DNA of 64,000 nt, taken from the NCBI GenBank assembly GCA_007449985.2, contig VIIQ02000191.1, positions 1 to 64,000 on the forward strand, written 5' to 3'. Positions within the stretch are counted from its first letter, which is position 1. Each line of letters begins with the position of its first letter. The translations under genes and the position numbers were made by a program. Below, one piece after another: positions 44,401 through 51,761 of the stretch. The DNA comes from Desmodesmus armatus (Eukaryota > Chlorophyta > Chlorophyceae > Sphaeropleales > Scenedesmaceae). Under the pieces are notes generated by a model. That model had not been told where the DNA came from, did no database searches, and saw only the letters and a program-made list of their open reading frames with translations.

Positions 44401-45995
44401 GGACATGTTGATGGCATAAGGCACCATCAGTCACAGTCGCAAGTTGTGTTGAGGCGCCTCCAGCTGTGTTAGGATGCCTTCAGTTGTGTGGGGACACATA
44501 TGTGTGTCCACACTGTACACTGAGTATCCCTCCTCAATGTTGGTCGATGTAATCCCTTGTAAGGGTTGTCACAACACCGTGTTACAACACCGTGTTACTG
44601 CACTGCATGCAGGGCAAGCTAGAGGCAAAGCCCATGGAGAAGGCCAAGAGGGTGCTGGGCGAGGCCTGGGGTATCGCATACAAGGAGATCGGCAAGGGAG
44701 GATCAGAGGTGGCAACAATTGACATGATCACAGGTAGGCACCCAGCCGGGCAGCCTCACTAGTACCTAGTCACTAAGCCTTACGCCAAGCAGACAGTACA
44801 GCTGCTCCTGCCATGCATGCATCCTTCGGCAACATCAGGAGGACATCTGCTCCCCTGTTCCCCCTGCACAGCTATCATCTACTGCTGTAGTTGGCGGGTT
44901 GCTTATTGTCAGCAAGTGTCTGTGCTGAGCTTCCCATGCTGACCTCACCCACATTGCCGTGCTGCTTATGCCTGCAGGAACCGCGTCGGTTTTCAAGGAT
45001 GGCATTGCCAAGAACGTGAAGGCGCAGGAAAGGGCAGACAAGACAGCGGCAGACGCAGAGGCAGCAAAAAAGGCGGGAATCATGGGCAAGGCCAAGAGCG
45101 TGTTTGGTGCTGGCGGCGCTGTGGGAGGGCTGATGGGCAGCAAGGCCAGCACAAGCGGGGGCGCAGCCAATGGACTCGGTGAGCATGGCTTGCCTGCTGC
45201 GTGGCTGGGTGACTGCGGCTTGAAGCCGCAGTCAGCACCACTGACATTGCTTGTTCCCGTGCCAGCACATACTGTTCCTGCCGGCGGATGTCATGCCTGC
45301 ATGCCCCTTGCTAGATAGGGTTGGTGCCTGCAAGCTGGCCGCAGCTGTGAGCTTGCAGTGCTGTGCAGCCATGTTCTTTAGGCCGTAGTTCTTGTCGGCT
45401 TGGTGTTGACTGGTCTCCCGTGCAGCCGCAGGCAATATACTGAATGGTTCATGCCCAGCACGGCTTTTTTTCATATTTGTTTACTGATGTGTGCCTGCCA
45501 CCTGCCTGCCCGTCCCGTCTCCTTGCCAACCCACCCACCCTCTGCCCGTTGCTCCCACTTCCTTGCCTGCCCTGTCCGCCCCTCACCCTCATTACCCCGC
45601 CTACCATCCCTGTCCACCACTCCTGTCTACTCCCCCGGCATCTGACATCACTCTGTGACATCACTCTGTGGCATCTCTCCCTGTGACATCACTCTGTGGC
45701 ATCTCTCCCTGTGGCATCTCCCTGTGACATCACTCTTGACATCACCCCTGTCCATCACTCACCAGACGCTCCGGCGCCCCCACTCTCCCCTGCCACCGCA
45801 CCACGCACACCTACCCCAGACGCAGCATACGGCTCAGGAGGCGGTGCCTACAGCGGGGGCGGCACATCACCTGACATTGCTGCAGGGGAGGATGCCAGCG
45901 ACAGGGCATCACAGCAGGGCAGCACCGGCGGTGCCCCTCCGGAGCGCAAGAAGAGCGGCAGCCTCAAGAGCATGTTCAAGAAGATCAAAACATGA
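28596..45995 (+). CDS. DUF3754-family membrane protein, 17 exons, hosts a Crypton in intron 10
   Basis: Exons: 28,596-28,776; 29,740-29,881; 30,452-30,573; 31,017-31,117; 31,918-32,016; 32,580-32,673; 32,960-33,087; 34,412-34,513; 35,056-35,174; 35,650-35,758; 42,459-42,596; 43,240-43,416; 43,829-43,930; 44,217-44,315; 44,613-44,733; 44,978-45,178; 45,766-45,995. All phases close to 754 residues. The N-terminal domain reads ERHISVDPHELKMAIKNR and FEELTKLMEGVANFDFYDLK. The core has LQGILQYRNIQIK joined across intron 10 to VFGETPMADVEIIFPDKVVG, followed by a hydrophobic membrane segment (LAITVITALVAGAMIM) and a second one in exon 12. This pattern matches DUF3754 (TMEM143-like) proteins, of unknown function and often organellar. 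The C-terminus is basic and Ser/Gly-rich. The first exon is the least certain. Intron 4 holds a G-rich minisatellite. Confidence 0.85.
29545..29588 (+). repeat. echo of DUF3754 exon 2 start
   Basis: AGAGCGCCACATCTTTGTTG and the following ACCCCATGAGCTGAAGATGG copy the true acceptor and exon start at 29,737-29,778 (AGAGCGCCACATCTCTGTTG, then ACCCCCATGAGCTGAAGATGG), about 190 bp upstream. One base is missing in the copy, so it would shift the frame if used. Confidence 0.9.
30028..30220 (+). repeat. two echoes of DUF3754 exon 2 end with donor
   Basis: The true end at 29,858-29,890 reads TTCTATGACCTCAAGACACG/GTGAG. Copies lie at 30,028-30,060 (TCCTATGACCTCAAGACGCG/GTGAG) and 30,186-30,220 (TTCTATGACCTCAAGACGCG/GTGAG), each followed by similar G-rich sequence. 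Spacing is about 160-170 bp. Each keeps a perfect donor. Confidence 0.93.
31138..31545 (+). repeat. G-rich minisatellite, about 13 units of 29-33 bp
   Basis: Units of TCAGCACTGGGGGGC followed by 9-15 G repeat through intron 4 of the DUF3754 gene, starting 20 bases after the exon 4 donor. The G-rich strand is the transcribed sense strand, so the pre-mRNA could form many four-stranded G structures. G-run length varies between units. Confidence 0.93.
31875..31899 (+). repeat. short interstitial telomere-type block
   Basis: AAACCCTAAACCTCAAACCC followed by TAAAC, i.e. about three imperfect units of CCCTAAA, the complement of the plant-type TTTAGGG telomere repeat. It lies 18 bases upstream of the exon 5 acceptor. 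Confidence 0.75.
32688..32766 (+). repeat. 38-bp tandem duplication in intron 6
   Basis: GGCGAGCATGTAATCAACCA plus AGTACATGCTAGCTT is followed directly by a second copy with a 5-base ATTCA-type insertion. It starts 15 bases after the exon 6 donor. It copies intron rather than exon sequence. Confidence 0.85.
33178..33475 (+). repeat. two echoes of DUF3754 exon 7 end with donor
   Basis: The true exon 7 tail (about 33,005-33,087) encodes DKAADKTVAEAQGKELLSGS and ends CAGGGCACACAG/GTAGGC. Copies at 33,178-33,272 and 33,399-33,475 keep GCGCAGGGCAAGGAGCC-type sequence, the GGCAGCAAGCAGCAGGG core and a donor (CACACAG/GTAGGC, CATACAG/GTGGGC). In the copies the reading could in principle continue as cassette-like segments, but no acceptor precedes them. 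Confidence 0.9.
34130..34400 (-). repeat. dispersed hairpin repeat, copy 3, with long ACTGT/GCTGT tail
   Basis: Contains GGGTACGTCAGCAGGCCC, CTCATGAGCC, GGCTCGCTGGCTAG and then more than 130 bases of GCTGT, ACTGC and ACTGT pentamers up to about 34,396. It is in the same orientation as copy 2. It ends close to the exon 8 acceptor (34,411). Confidence 0.75.
35481..35535 (+). repeat. echo of DUF3754 exon 10 start
   Basis: CACTAGGCGGTCCCTGCCTG followed by AGCGCACGCCTCCCACTGCC copies the true acceptor and exon start at 35,645-35,690 (CACTAGGCGTTCCCTGCCTG, AGCGCAAGCCTCCCACTGCT), about 160 bp upstream. The copy keeps the TAG acceptor and an open frame for about 15 codons before diverging. Confidence 0.93.
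36035..36135 (-). repeat. dispersed hairpin repeat, copy 4
   Basis: CCCCATGAGCCTCTGGCTCC, then CTTGCGGGTTCAACCCGCAG, then the palindrome GTGCGGCACGGCTTGCCGTGC, then CTGTAACTGTACTAGTAC. This is the reverse orientation of copy 1 and has the best preserved hairpin. It abuts the left edge of the Crypton. Confidence 0.8.
36141..36203 (+). repeat. left cluster of the TGCGGAC motif
   Basis: TGCGGA at 36,141, TGCGGACC at 36,148, GGCGGACC at 36,170, TGCGGACC at 36,180 and one reversed GTCCGCAC at 36,196. These lie about 250-300 bases before the recombinase start codon. Confidence 0.8.
36445..42015 (+). CDS. Crypton tyrosine recombinase (Ndc10-like core plus GCR1_C-like domain)
   Basis: Exons: 36,445-36,800; 37,012-37,111; 37,320-37,466; 37,625-37,890; 38,191-38,357; 38,499-38,866; 39,086-39,486; 39,659-40,166; 40,345-42,015. 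Phases close to 1,327 residues. The N-terminus is basic then acidic. The catalytic core follows the CBF3/Ndc10-type recombinase layout: SFTAGRGDDVR with Arg324, a RYFVTRF stretch, THAPRYHTVRK with His450-x-x-Arg453, FGGW (473-476), and VYLLTALKP with Tyr485 as the likely nucleophile. After a Gln/Ala-rich linker of some 350 residues, a C-terminal domain (about 1,147-1,215; STFRQYTSWYTDE, SSWRKGCDKRRWSDHR) looks like GCR1_C, the DNA-binding domain typical of Cryptons. A basic PKRRRQQ tail follows. All expected catalytic residues are present, so it may be active. A domesticated host gene is the alternative. Confidence 0.85.
42171..42175 (+). terminator. candidate TGTAA polyadenylation signal (Crypton gene)
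   Basis: TGTAA occurs 156 bases after the recombinase stop, inside the element and before the right motif cluster, as expected for an autonomous transcription unit with its own poly(A) signal. Confidence 0.5.
42345..42407 (+). repeat. right cluster of the GTCCGCA motif
   Basis: GTCCGCAC at 42,345, GTCCGCAC at 42,355, GTCCGCTT at 42,379, GTCCGCCA at 42,389 and GTCCGCAC at 42,400. All five point the same way, opposite to most of the left cluster. The spacing is 10, 24, 10 and 11 bases. Confidence 0.85.
42597..42645 (+). repeat. telomere-type block starting at a splice donor
   Basis: The exon 11 donor is immediately GTAAACCCTAAACCCTAAAG, so the intron begins with CCCTAAA units; ACCCTACCCTAAACC follows at 42,631. 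Between the two is a partial echo of the exon end (ATGATTATGTGGAA). Confidence 0.85.
42651..42960 (+). repeat. four echoes of DUF3754 exon 11 end with donor
   Basis: The true end reads ATGATCATGTGGAAG/GTAAAC (42,583-42,602). Copies: 42,653-42,680 (ATGATCATGTGGAAG/GTAGGT), 42,738-42,764 (GGTGATGTGGAAG/GCAGGT, donor lost), 42,821-42,844 (GGTGATGTGGAAG/GTAGGT) and 42,928-42,960 (GGTGATGTGGAAG/ATAGCT, donor lost). Units of about 85-105 bases also share GGGGCTCTGCCCC-like and GTCAGCAC segments. Confidence 0.92.
43965..44025 (+). repeat. dispersed hairpin repeat, copy 5 (partial)
   Basis: CACTGTTACTGTTACA, then the small palindrome TTCAGGCTGAGCCTGAA, then AGGGAGCCAACGAGGG. Same order of parts as copies 1 and 6, with a different hairpin. 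It follows the exon 13 donor. Confidence 0.65.
44330..44402 (+). repeat. dispersed hairpin repeat, copy 6
   Basis: TGTTACAGTTATAGTTACAG, then the hairpin CTCAGCAAAAGCTGAG, then CAACCCACAAGGGAGCCAGA and GGCTGATGG. It starts directly after the exon 14 donor, in the same orientation as copies 1 and 5. Confidence 0.7.
45650..45760 (+). repeat. CATCACTCTGTG minisatellite before exon 17
   Basis: TGACATCACTCTG, TGGCATCTCTCCC and related 13-16 base units alternate about eight times in the pyrimidine-rich tract upstream of the exon 17 acceptor at 45,765. It may serve as an extended polypyrimidine tract. Confidence 0.75.
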
Positions 45996-48527
45996 GCTGA
46001 GTGAGGTGTGTATGAGAGCAGACGCGTGGGATGTGCGTGCGGCTCAAGCAGCGGGAGCGAGGCTGGGCGGCAACTTTGCGCAGCAGCAGTGTCTGGCGGC
46101 GGCAGCATCTGCGGTGGCGGCAGTTGGGGTGGATGGATGCTGGGGGGTTGTTGTGCCGCTGGTTGACAGCCGCCTGGCTGCTGCAGCAGCAGGAGTTGCC
46201 TGTCCTGCACTCCGCAAGTATGGTTGGCCCTGCATGTGGTGTGTGGAGCATTGGGCAGGTGCATGCAGCTGTGTTGCTAGGGGCGGGCACCTCTTTGGCT
46301 TGTGGTGTGAAGCCAAGTTTAGGCTGGCTAGGCAGTCTGCCTTGCTCTTGTCCACTGCAGCTACATTATGTCATGTCTGGCTCAGGTGGTCAACATCACA
46401 AGGGTTTGGGTTTTTACTGTTGCCTTTGCTTGACTTTGACCACAGGAAAAGTTCTGGCCGTGCATACATGCGTGGATCAGGGCCAACAACACACCTCAAG
46501 CAGCTATTGTCTTGGTTTGCTTCTGCTTGCGTCTTGGGGTTCTACAGTGTACGATGCGCCGTCAACACGCGTTACGAAAGCATCAGCGGATACTGTGTGC
46601 TGTTGTTTGTCATCCTGCCGTGTGTGGGATCAAGAGTGCTTGCTGCTAGCAACTCCAGTGGTGCCTCTGCTCTCAGCAGGGGCCCCCTGCACACCGTACA
46701 GGAGGTCGCACACCCCACGCCTTCTGAGCATGGCGTGCAACACATGTGCTGCAGCGGCTGTTGTTCAGCTTACAAGTGCTGTACCTGCCACAGTTGGCCG
46801 CCTGCATGTGGCCTTGTGCGTGTTCTACGCCTGATGCTCAACTGTGCGGTGCGCGGCAGCTTGCAAGCTGCATGCCCTATCGCCGGCAATGCAAGACCCT
46901 TAGAAACGAATGTGCTGAGGTATGATGCAGTGGGTTGCGCTGTGCCTTGACTATGTATGTATGGCATGGCTTGTTTGGTGCTGCTAGCCTGCGGTGCTGC
47001 CTTTGCATCGGGGTGGGAGGGGGAGGTTTGCTTGTTGGATGTGGTGGAGGTTTCTGCTTGTAGGGTGGGCAGCGGGCCCTGTACTCTTGCTCTGTGGCAG
47101 GGTGGTGGTGTGGATTGCCGCCACCGCTGTGAGCTAGAGGTGGCCACAGCTGTGTCAATAGGGGGCCTGTTTGGAGCAGGCATATGCTCCCAGCCAGGCG
47201 CGGGAGTCATGTGCGTGGGCACATGGCAATGCATGCCTCTGCTTTTGATTAGCAGGTCATGTGTGAGTGCATTGGTGGTTGGCGTGCCCAGCTGGCATTT
47301 TCCTGTCTGAGGGCAATGCACAATGCTCAGTGTCATTTCGAGCGTGTATGTAGGCCGGGCTTTGATCAGGATGCCCGCTGAGGGCCTGCTGCTACCTTGG
47401 TGGCATGTGGCATTCCTTGCTATCCTCAATCTGGGACTGCATGTCACACGATGTCACACAATGTTGGAGACTTGATGCGTCTCAAGCAGACACAAGTGGA
47501 CCGGCTGCTTGTCACACATTTACCCCTGCATATTACCACACTGACTTTCAGGTTCAGTGCTGCATCACATGACTTGCTGTACACACGACTTACAGTCACA
47601 TGCGTGCTGCTGTCCAGTCACGATACTAGCAACCGGGTGGCTCTCGTTGCCTGTGCAGCTGCTGTCAGATAGCAGCTGCTGTCAGGTAGCAGTGCATGGT
47701 GATGCAGCGTTGGTACTAAGCACCCCTGGCCAATAGATGCTGGTGGATTTCATGGATGAGACGTGGTGATGGGACTGCTGGAATGACTGTGTCACTGGAT
47801 ATGTACAGAGATTGGTGTTGTATGTGACTCTGCTGACTACTGCTTGCTTGCATTGCATACCTTCTCTCTGACCAACCGCAGCGTTGCGCAACGCATGCTG
47901 AACCGTGTGAGCATGTTGTCTGTCGTGAGCATGTTGCATGTCGTGCTGAGGGGTGTGCATGAAGCCTGGTGGTACTATGATGTAATGTCTCAATTTCTGA
48001 GGATTTACCATCGCATGTGTGCGTCACCATGCACCATGCAACTGTAAGCATTACACAATGACGCACACTGTGGCAGCTAACAGCAAGAACGTGCTGCGAC
48101 CATCACCATCAGGTTACTTCTGCATCAGCCACCTCGTCCGGGTTCCGGACGCCTTGCTTGAATGCAGTTCTCACAGATCACACATGTGGCATCCAAGGTT
48201 GCCAGCTGCACGTGAGGAATCCAAAGTGTACAGCGCGCAATGAAAAATAAATGATATTTGCTGCTTCTGTAAAACGTCACGATGGCGCAAGTCACCATAC
48301 GGCCAAAATGTGGTCATAACTGGACAAGCGTTGAAATGCATGGATACAAGCATGCATGCAAGGCTTCTACGACACTTCGTCACATGTATGCATTCTTCCA
48401 GCATCACGACGACGCCTTGATCTCCAAGGCCTCGACCTTGGACAGTGACACAGCAACACCACCACACCTTACCCGTCTGCTTCAGTTTCTGTTTAGAGCC
48501 TTCCCAGCACACAATTAATTTCACCCA
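45996..48527. other. 2.5-kb gap, no gene recognised
   Basis: Open frames here (for example plus 45,655-46,950 and minus 46,770-47,447) have low-complexity or unrelated composition, no domain and no splice partners, so I treat them as chance. The first plus-strand TGTAA after the DUF3754 stop is at 47,981, which would imply a 2-kb 3' UTR. The promoter of the methyltransferase gene must lie near the right end. Confidence 0.55.
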
Positions 48528-51485
48528 GTGATGTCCAGGCCCTGGTGGCACCGGACCGTGTGGCTCTTTTCAGGTGCTGTTGCAGCATCTGCATCTGCTG
48601 CCAGCCTGTACTGGTATCTCTACAGCAGAGCAGCAACCGAGCACAAGCTGTCTGAGAGTAATTCCGAAATAGTCCAAATCATTCCCGTCAGCACCAGCAG
48701 GCAGCATGCAACGGCCAGCAGTAGCGGGCAGGGTGGCAAGCAACATGGCAGTAGCATGGGACGCACAGAAGCAGTTGGGACACCTACCGCTGCAGCTGTG
48801 CGCCCTCCTGCGATCCTCAGCCCTGCCAGCACAGATGCAAAGTCACAGGACAGCTCAGCTGTAGCTGCTGGCGACTCGAGCAGCTCTCATGCTGTAGCAA
48901 GTGCTCCCTTGAGCGCTGCTGTTGACGGAACGATGCCAGCAGATGCAGTAGAGCCAGCCTGCGCCCCAGCAGGAACCACTGCTGACACCAAAGCAGCTGC
49001 TGTTGAGGTTGTTGGCAGTATAGCAGCAGCTACGGGCGACACAGAAGATGGCCTCCAGGTTGGGTCCCCTGCAGAAACTGCCAAGCAGGGTCCCACCGCC
49101 AACACCTGCAGCAGCAGTAGTGCGCGTGACACCGCAGCAGTGCCAGACCAGGGTGGGCGCACTACTGAGCAGGCAGGTATGAAAGGTAGGTTGAACAGCA
49201 GGGACACAGCCCCCAGCAAGCAGTTTGGTCAGCTGGAGGGCGGCCACCAGGCTCAGCACCTGCAGGAGCAGATGCCGCTGCCGGAACAGCTGCAGCAGCA
49301 GCAGGAGCCGCAGCAGCAGCAGGAGCCGCAGCAGCAGGAGGAGCCACAGCAGCAGCAGCAGGAGGGGGAGCTGCCGCTGCCGGAACAGCTGCAGCAGCAG
49401 GACCAGCTGCAGCAGCAGGAAGGGGAGCTGCAGCAGCAGCAGGAGGAGCAGGATGACGGGATCCTGTCACATACAGCACATCAACCAGCCCGCATCGTGG
49501 ACGCGCTGCCAAAGCACTCGCAGGCCTGGCAGCACCCCTTTTCACAGCAGCAGCAGCAGCAGCAGCAGCCCTTGCCAACGCCCCCGCAGTCGCCGAGGCA
49601 TATGCAGCCGTCTGCCTCAGATCAGCAGGCTGGCAGTCGCTCTCAGCAGCACCAACCCAGCACACCAGAAGCAGTGCAGCAGCACCCGCAGCAGCAGCAA
49701 CAACAACAGGCTACACACCAGCACAGCTCCCCTGGCCCCTCTGGTGCCAGCACAGCCCACCAGCTAACTCCACGGTCGAGCCAGGAAGGCATCCGACACC
49801 ACCGGTCATTCAACACTGCACGCCATGCCCCGTCCCTGGACACCACCGTCGCATCAGCAGCAGTCGCACACAGCTTGCAGATGCAGTACAGCTCTAAGCT
49901 CAGTCAAACAGGCAACAGCCCTGCTGGTGCTGGTGGTGCTGGTGGTGCCGCTGAACAGGCGTCAGCGCATGAAGGCAGCTCACCCGTGGGAGTGGAAGGC
50001 GTTGCCAGCAGCAGCAGTGATGCAGCAGCTGAGCAGCAAGACGGGGCGAACGGACGCAAGGTATGCTTGCCGCAGCCAGAGCTGCCTGCTAGCGGCAGCA
50101 ACTTGTGCAAAGGCTCTGCATGGTGTGAAGTCAGCGCCTTCTTACCCTTATCCGGCTGTTGCTCTTTGTTGCTGCTGCCACGCTGCATAGCAAGGGTTCA
50201 ACGATGCGTTTTGGGCATGTTGGCGACACAGATTTGGCTGCTTGCCTGCATGCGTTGGTCCCACATACACCCTACAAAGGTGGCCGCTGGCTTCCAAACA
50301 ACAACGCTGACATCAGCCATCTGCCTTGCTTGCAGGGTTTAGCCTCCCTGGCTGCCAGCTGTGCCTCCCTGTGTGTGCAGCACTGCGCCAAGCTCATGCA
50401 GGATGCAGCAGGGCGGGAAACGACTGTGCTGGACATCGGCTGTGGCACAGGAGGCTGCTGCTTTGAACTCGCGGCAAGGTGAGGCGCTGGGAATTGAATC
50501 AGGCGGTTCCTGCAGCCTGCATATGATATACGCATGTTGGATAGTTGGGGGTTGCCGCATCCTTCTGCGGGCTGTGCTTCTTCCTGCTTGTCATGGTGTT
50601 GGTCAGCATGTCTTGTTGTGTGTGCTGGCCAGTGGCTGGCTGACTCCAACCACTTGCATACACCAGGCACTGACATGTTGCTTGTGTGTGCGTTCTGTAT
50701 GCCTGGTGATGTGGATCGCAGCTTCAGCCATGTCCTGGGCATTGATGGGGACCTGCTGAACATCACTGCAGCTAAGGAGCTCAAGGCTACAGGGAGGCTG
50801 TGCTTCAAGCCAGTGGCGGCAAGCGACCAGCAGCAGGCACAGGGCTTGGTGTCGAATGAGGAGCAGCAGCAGGGGAAGCAGCAGGAGGATGCGGTGTGTG
50901 TGGTGCAGGTGCCAGAGGAGGTTGATCGTGATCGTGTCAGGTGGGTGTGCTTTATTTTGAGGACGATGCTGCCCTAGTAATGAGCCAGCAGCAGCCGTGG
51001 GATACTGGCGCCGATACTACAACAATGCTCACCTGTCGTGCGGCAGCTGGAGGCTGAGCAGCTACCCTGTGGAAAGAGAGCACAGTGGGGCATGCATTAC
51101 CCCGCAGAATTGCAAGTCTCGCTGGGCGACAAAATTGCCAATTTAGTGCCGCTGCATCTGCGATTGCTGCTGTGGTGTGCTGCGCAGGTTCTGGCATTGT
51201 CCGCTGCCGAAGCTGCCGCCCAAACTGGCACCAGTGGATGCTGTCCTTGTGGAGGATGTGGACGGTCACCTAGGGCCAGGCCTGCAGAGCGTCTGTGAGC
51301 AGCTGCCAGAGCTTGTGAGCCCTGAAGGGGTGTGTGTGGTGGTGGTGCAGGGTCGTGCTGCGCTGGAAGATGTGCAGATATGGTTGAGTGACTCCCGCCT
51401 GCAGTGGACGCAGGAGGTTGAGCTGCAGTATCGCAGCAGCGGCATCTTGCAGACGGCGCATGCAGGTGTTTGGCTGCAGCCTTGA
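48528..51485 (+). CDS. Membrane-anchored SAM-dependent methyltransferase (4-mercaptohistidine N1-methyltransferase-like)
   Basis: Exons: 48,528-50,060; 50,336-50,478; 50,722-50,940; 51,188-51,485, closing to 730 residues. The N-terminus has one membrane helix (TVWLFSGAVAASASAASLYW). Then comes about 450 residues of low-complexity Ser/Ala/Gln sequence, including EPQQQQ-type repeats. The catalytic domain is C-terminal: motif I VLDIGCGTGG (542-551) and the acidic residue of VLGIDG (Asp567), which bind S-adenosylmethionine. The segments VPEEVDRDRVRFWHC and APVDAVLVEDVDGHLGPGL, and the order of these elements, resemble the C-terminal N1-methyltransferase domain of ovothiol synthase OvoA. The sulfoxide-synthase half of OvoA is absent. 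Class I methyltransferase is firm; the OvoA-like substrate is inference. Confidence 0.75.
49280..49460 (+). repeat. GAGCCGCAGCAG repeats within the methyltransferase exon 1
   Basis: In-frame tandem units of CAG with GAG/CCG, including two copies of a longer block CTGCCGCTGCCGGAACAGCTG (about 49,272 and 49,372), encode EPQQQQ and LPLPEQLQQQ motifs. They produce a Gln/Glu-rich linker between the membrane helix and the enzyme domain. Confidence 0.8.
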
Positions 51486-51761
51486 CTGAATGGTTTGCAA
51501 TGATTTGATGGTGGAGGGTAGGCATCTGGCTACCTGGGGATTCACCAGGACCACCAAAAAGATGTGCAGTTGAGCAAACCCTGCACCCTCTGCTTTGAAT
51601 GGCAGCAACAGCTTTGACGTGACTATGCATGTAGTGCACATCAAAGCAGCAATATCTTTTTAGGCACGTTACCGAGCGCAGCTGGGGGCAAACGGTAAAG
51701 CTTGCATCGCCCCGCCAGATCTACTTCCATCAGTTTCCTCCTAGCTCCACAAACACGCCAC
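51486..51761. other. short gap between methyltransferase and RAD54 genes
   Basis: About 275 bases on the same strand between stop and start codons. It must contain the 3' end of one gene and the promoter of the next. No TATA box or TGTAA was seen. Confidence 0.4.

Noticed and set aside
28596..45995. DUF3754 gene as a pseudogene disrupted by the transposon
   Set aside because: All 17 exons splice in phase with no stop codon, and the insertion lies wholly inside an intron on the sense strand.
45655..46950. 431-codon plus-strand frame after the DUF3754 stop
   Set aside because: It overlaps the real last exon in a different frame, begins in the CATCACTCTG minisatellite, and shows no recognisable protein family.
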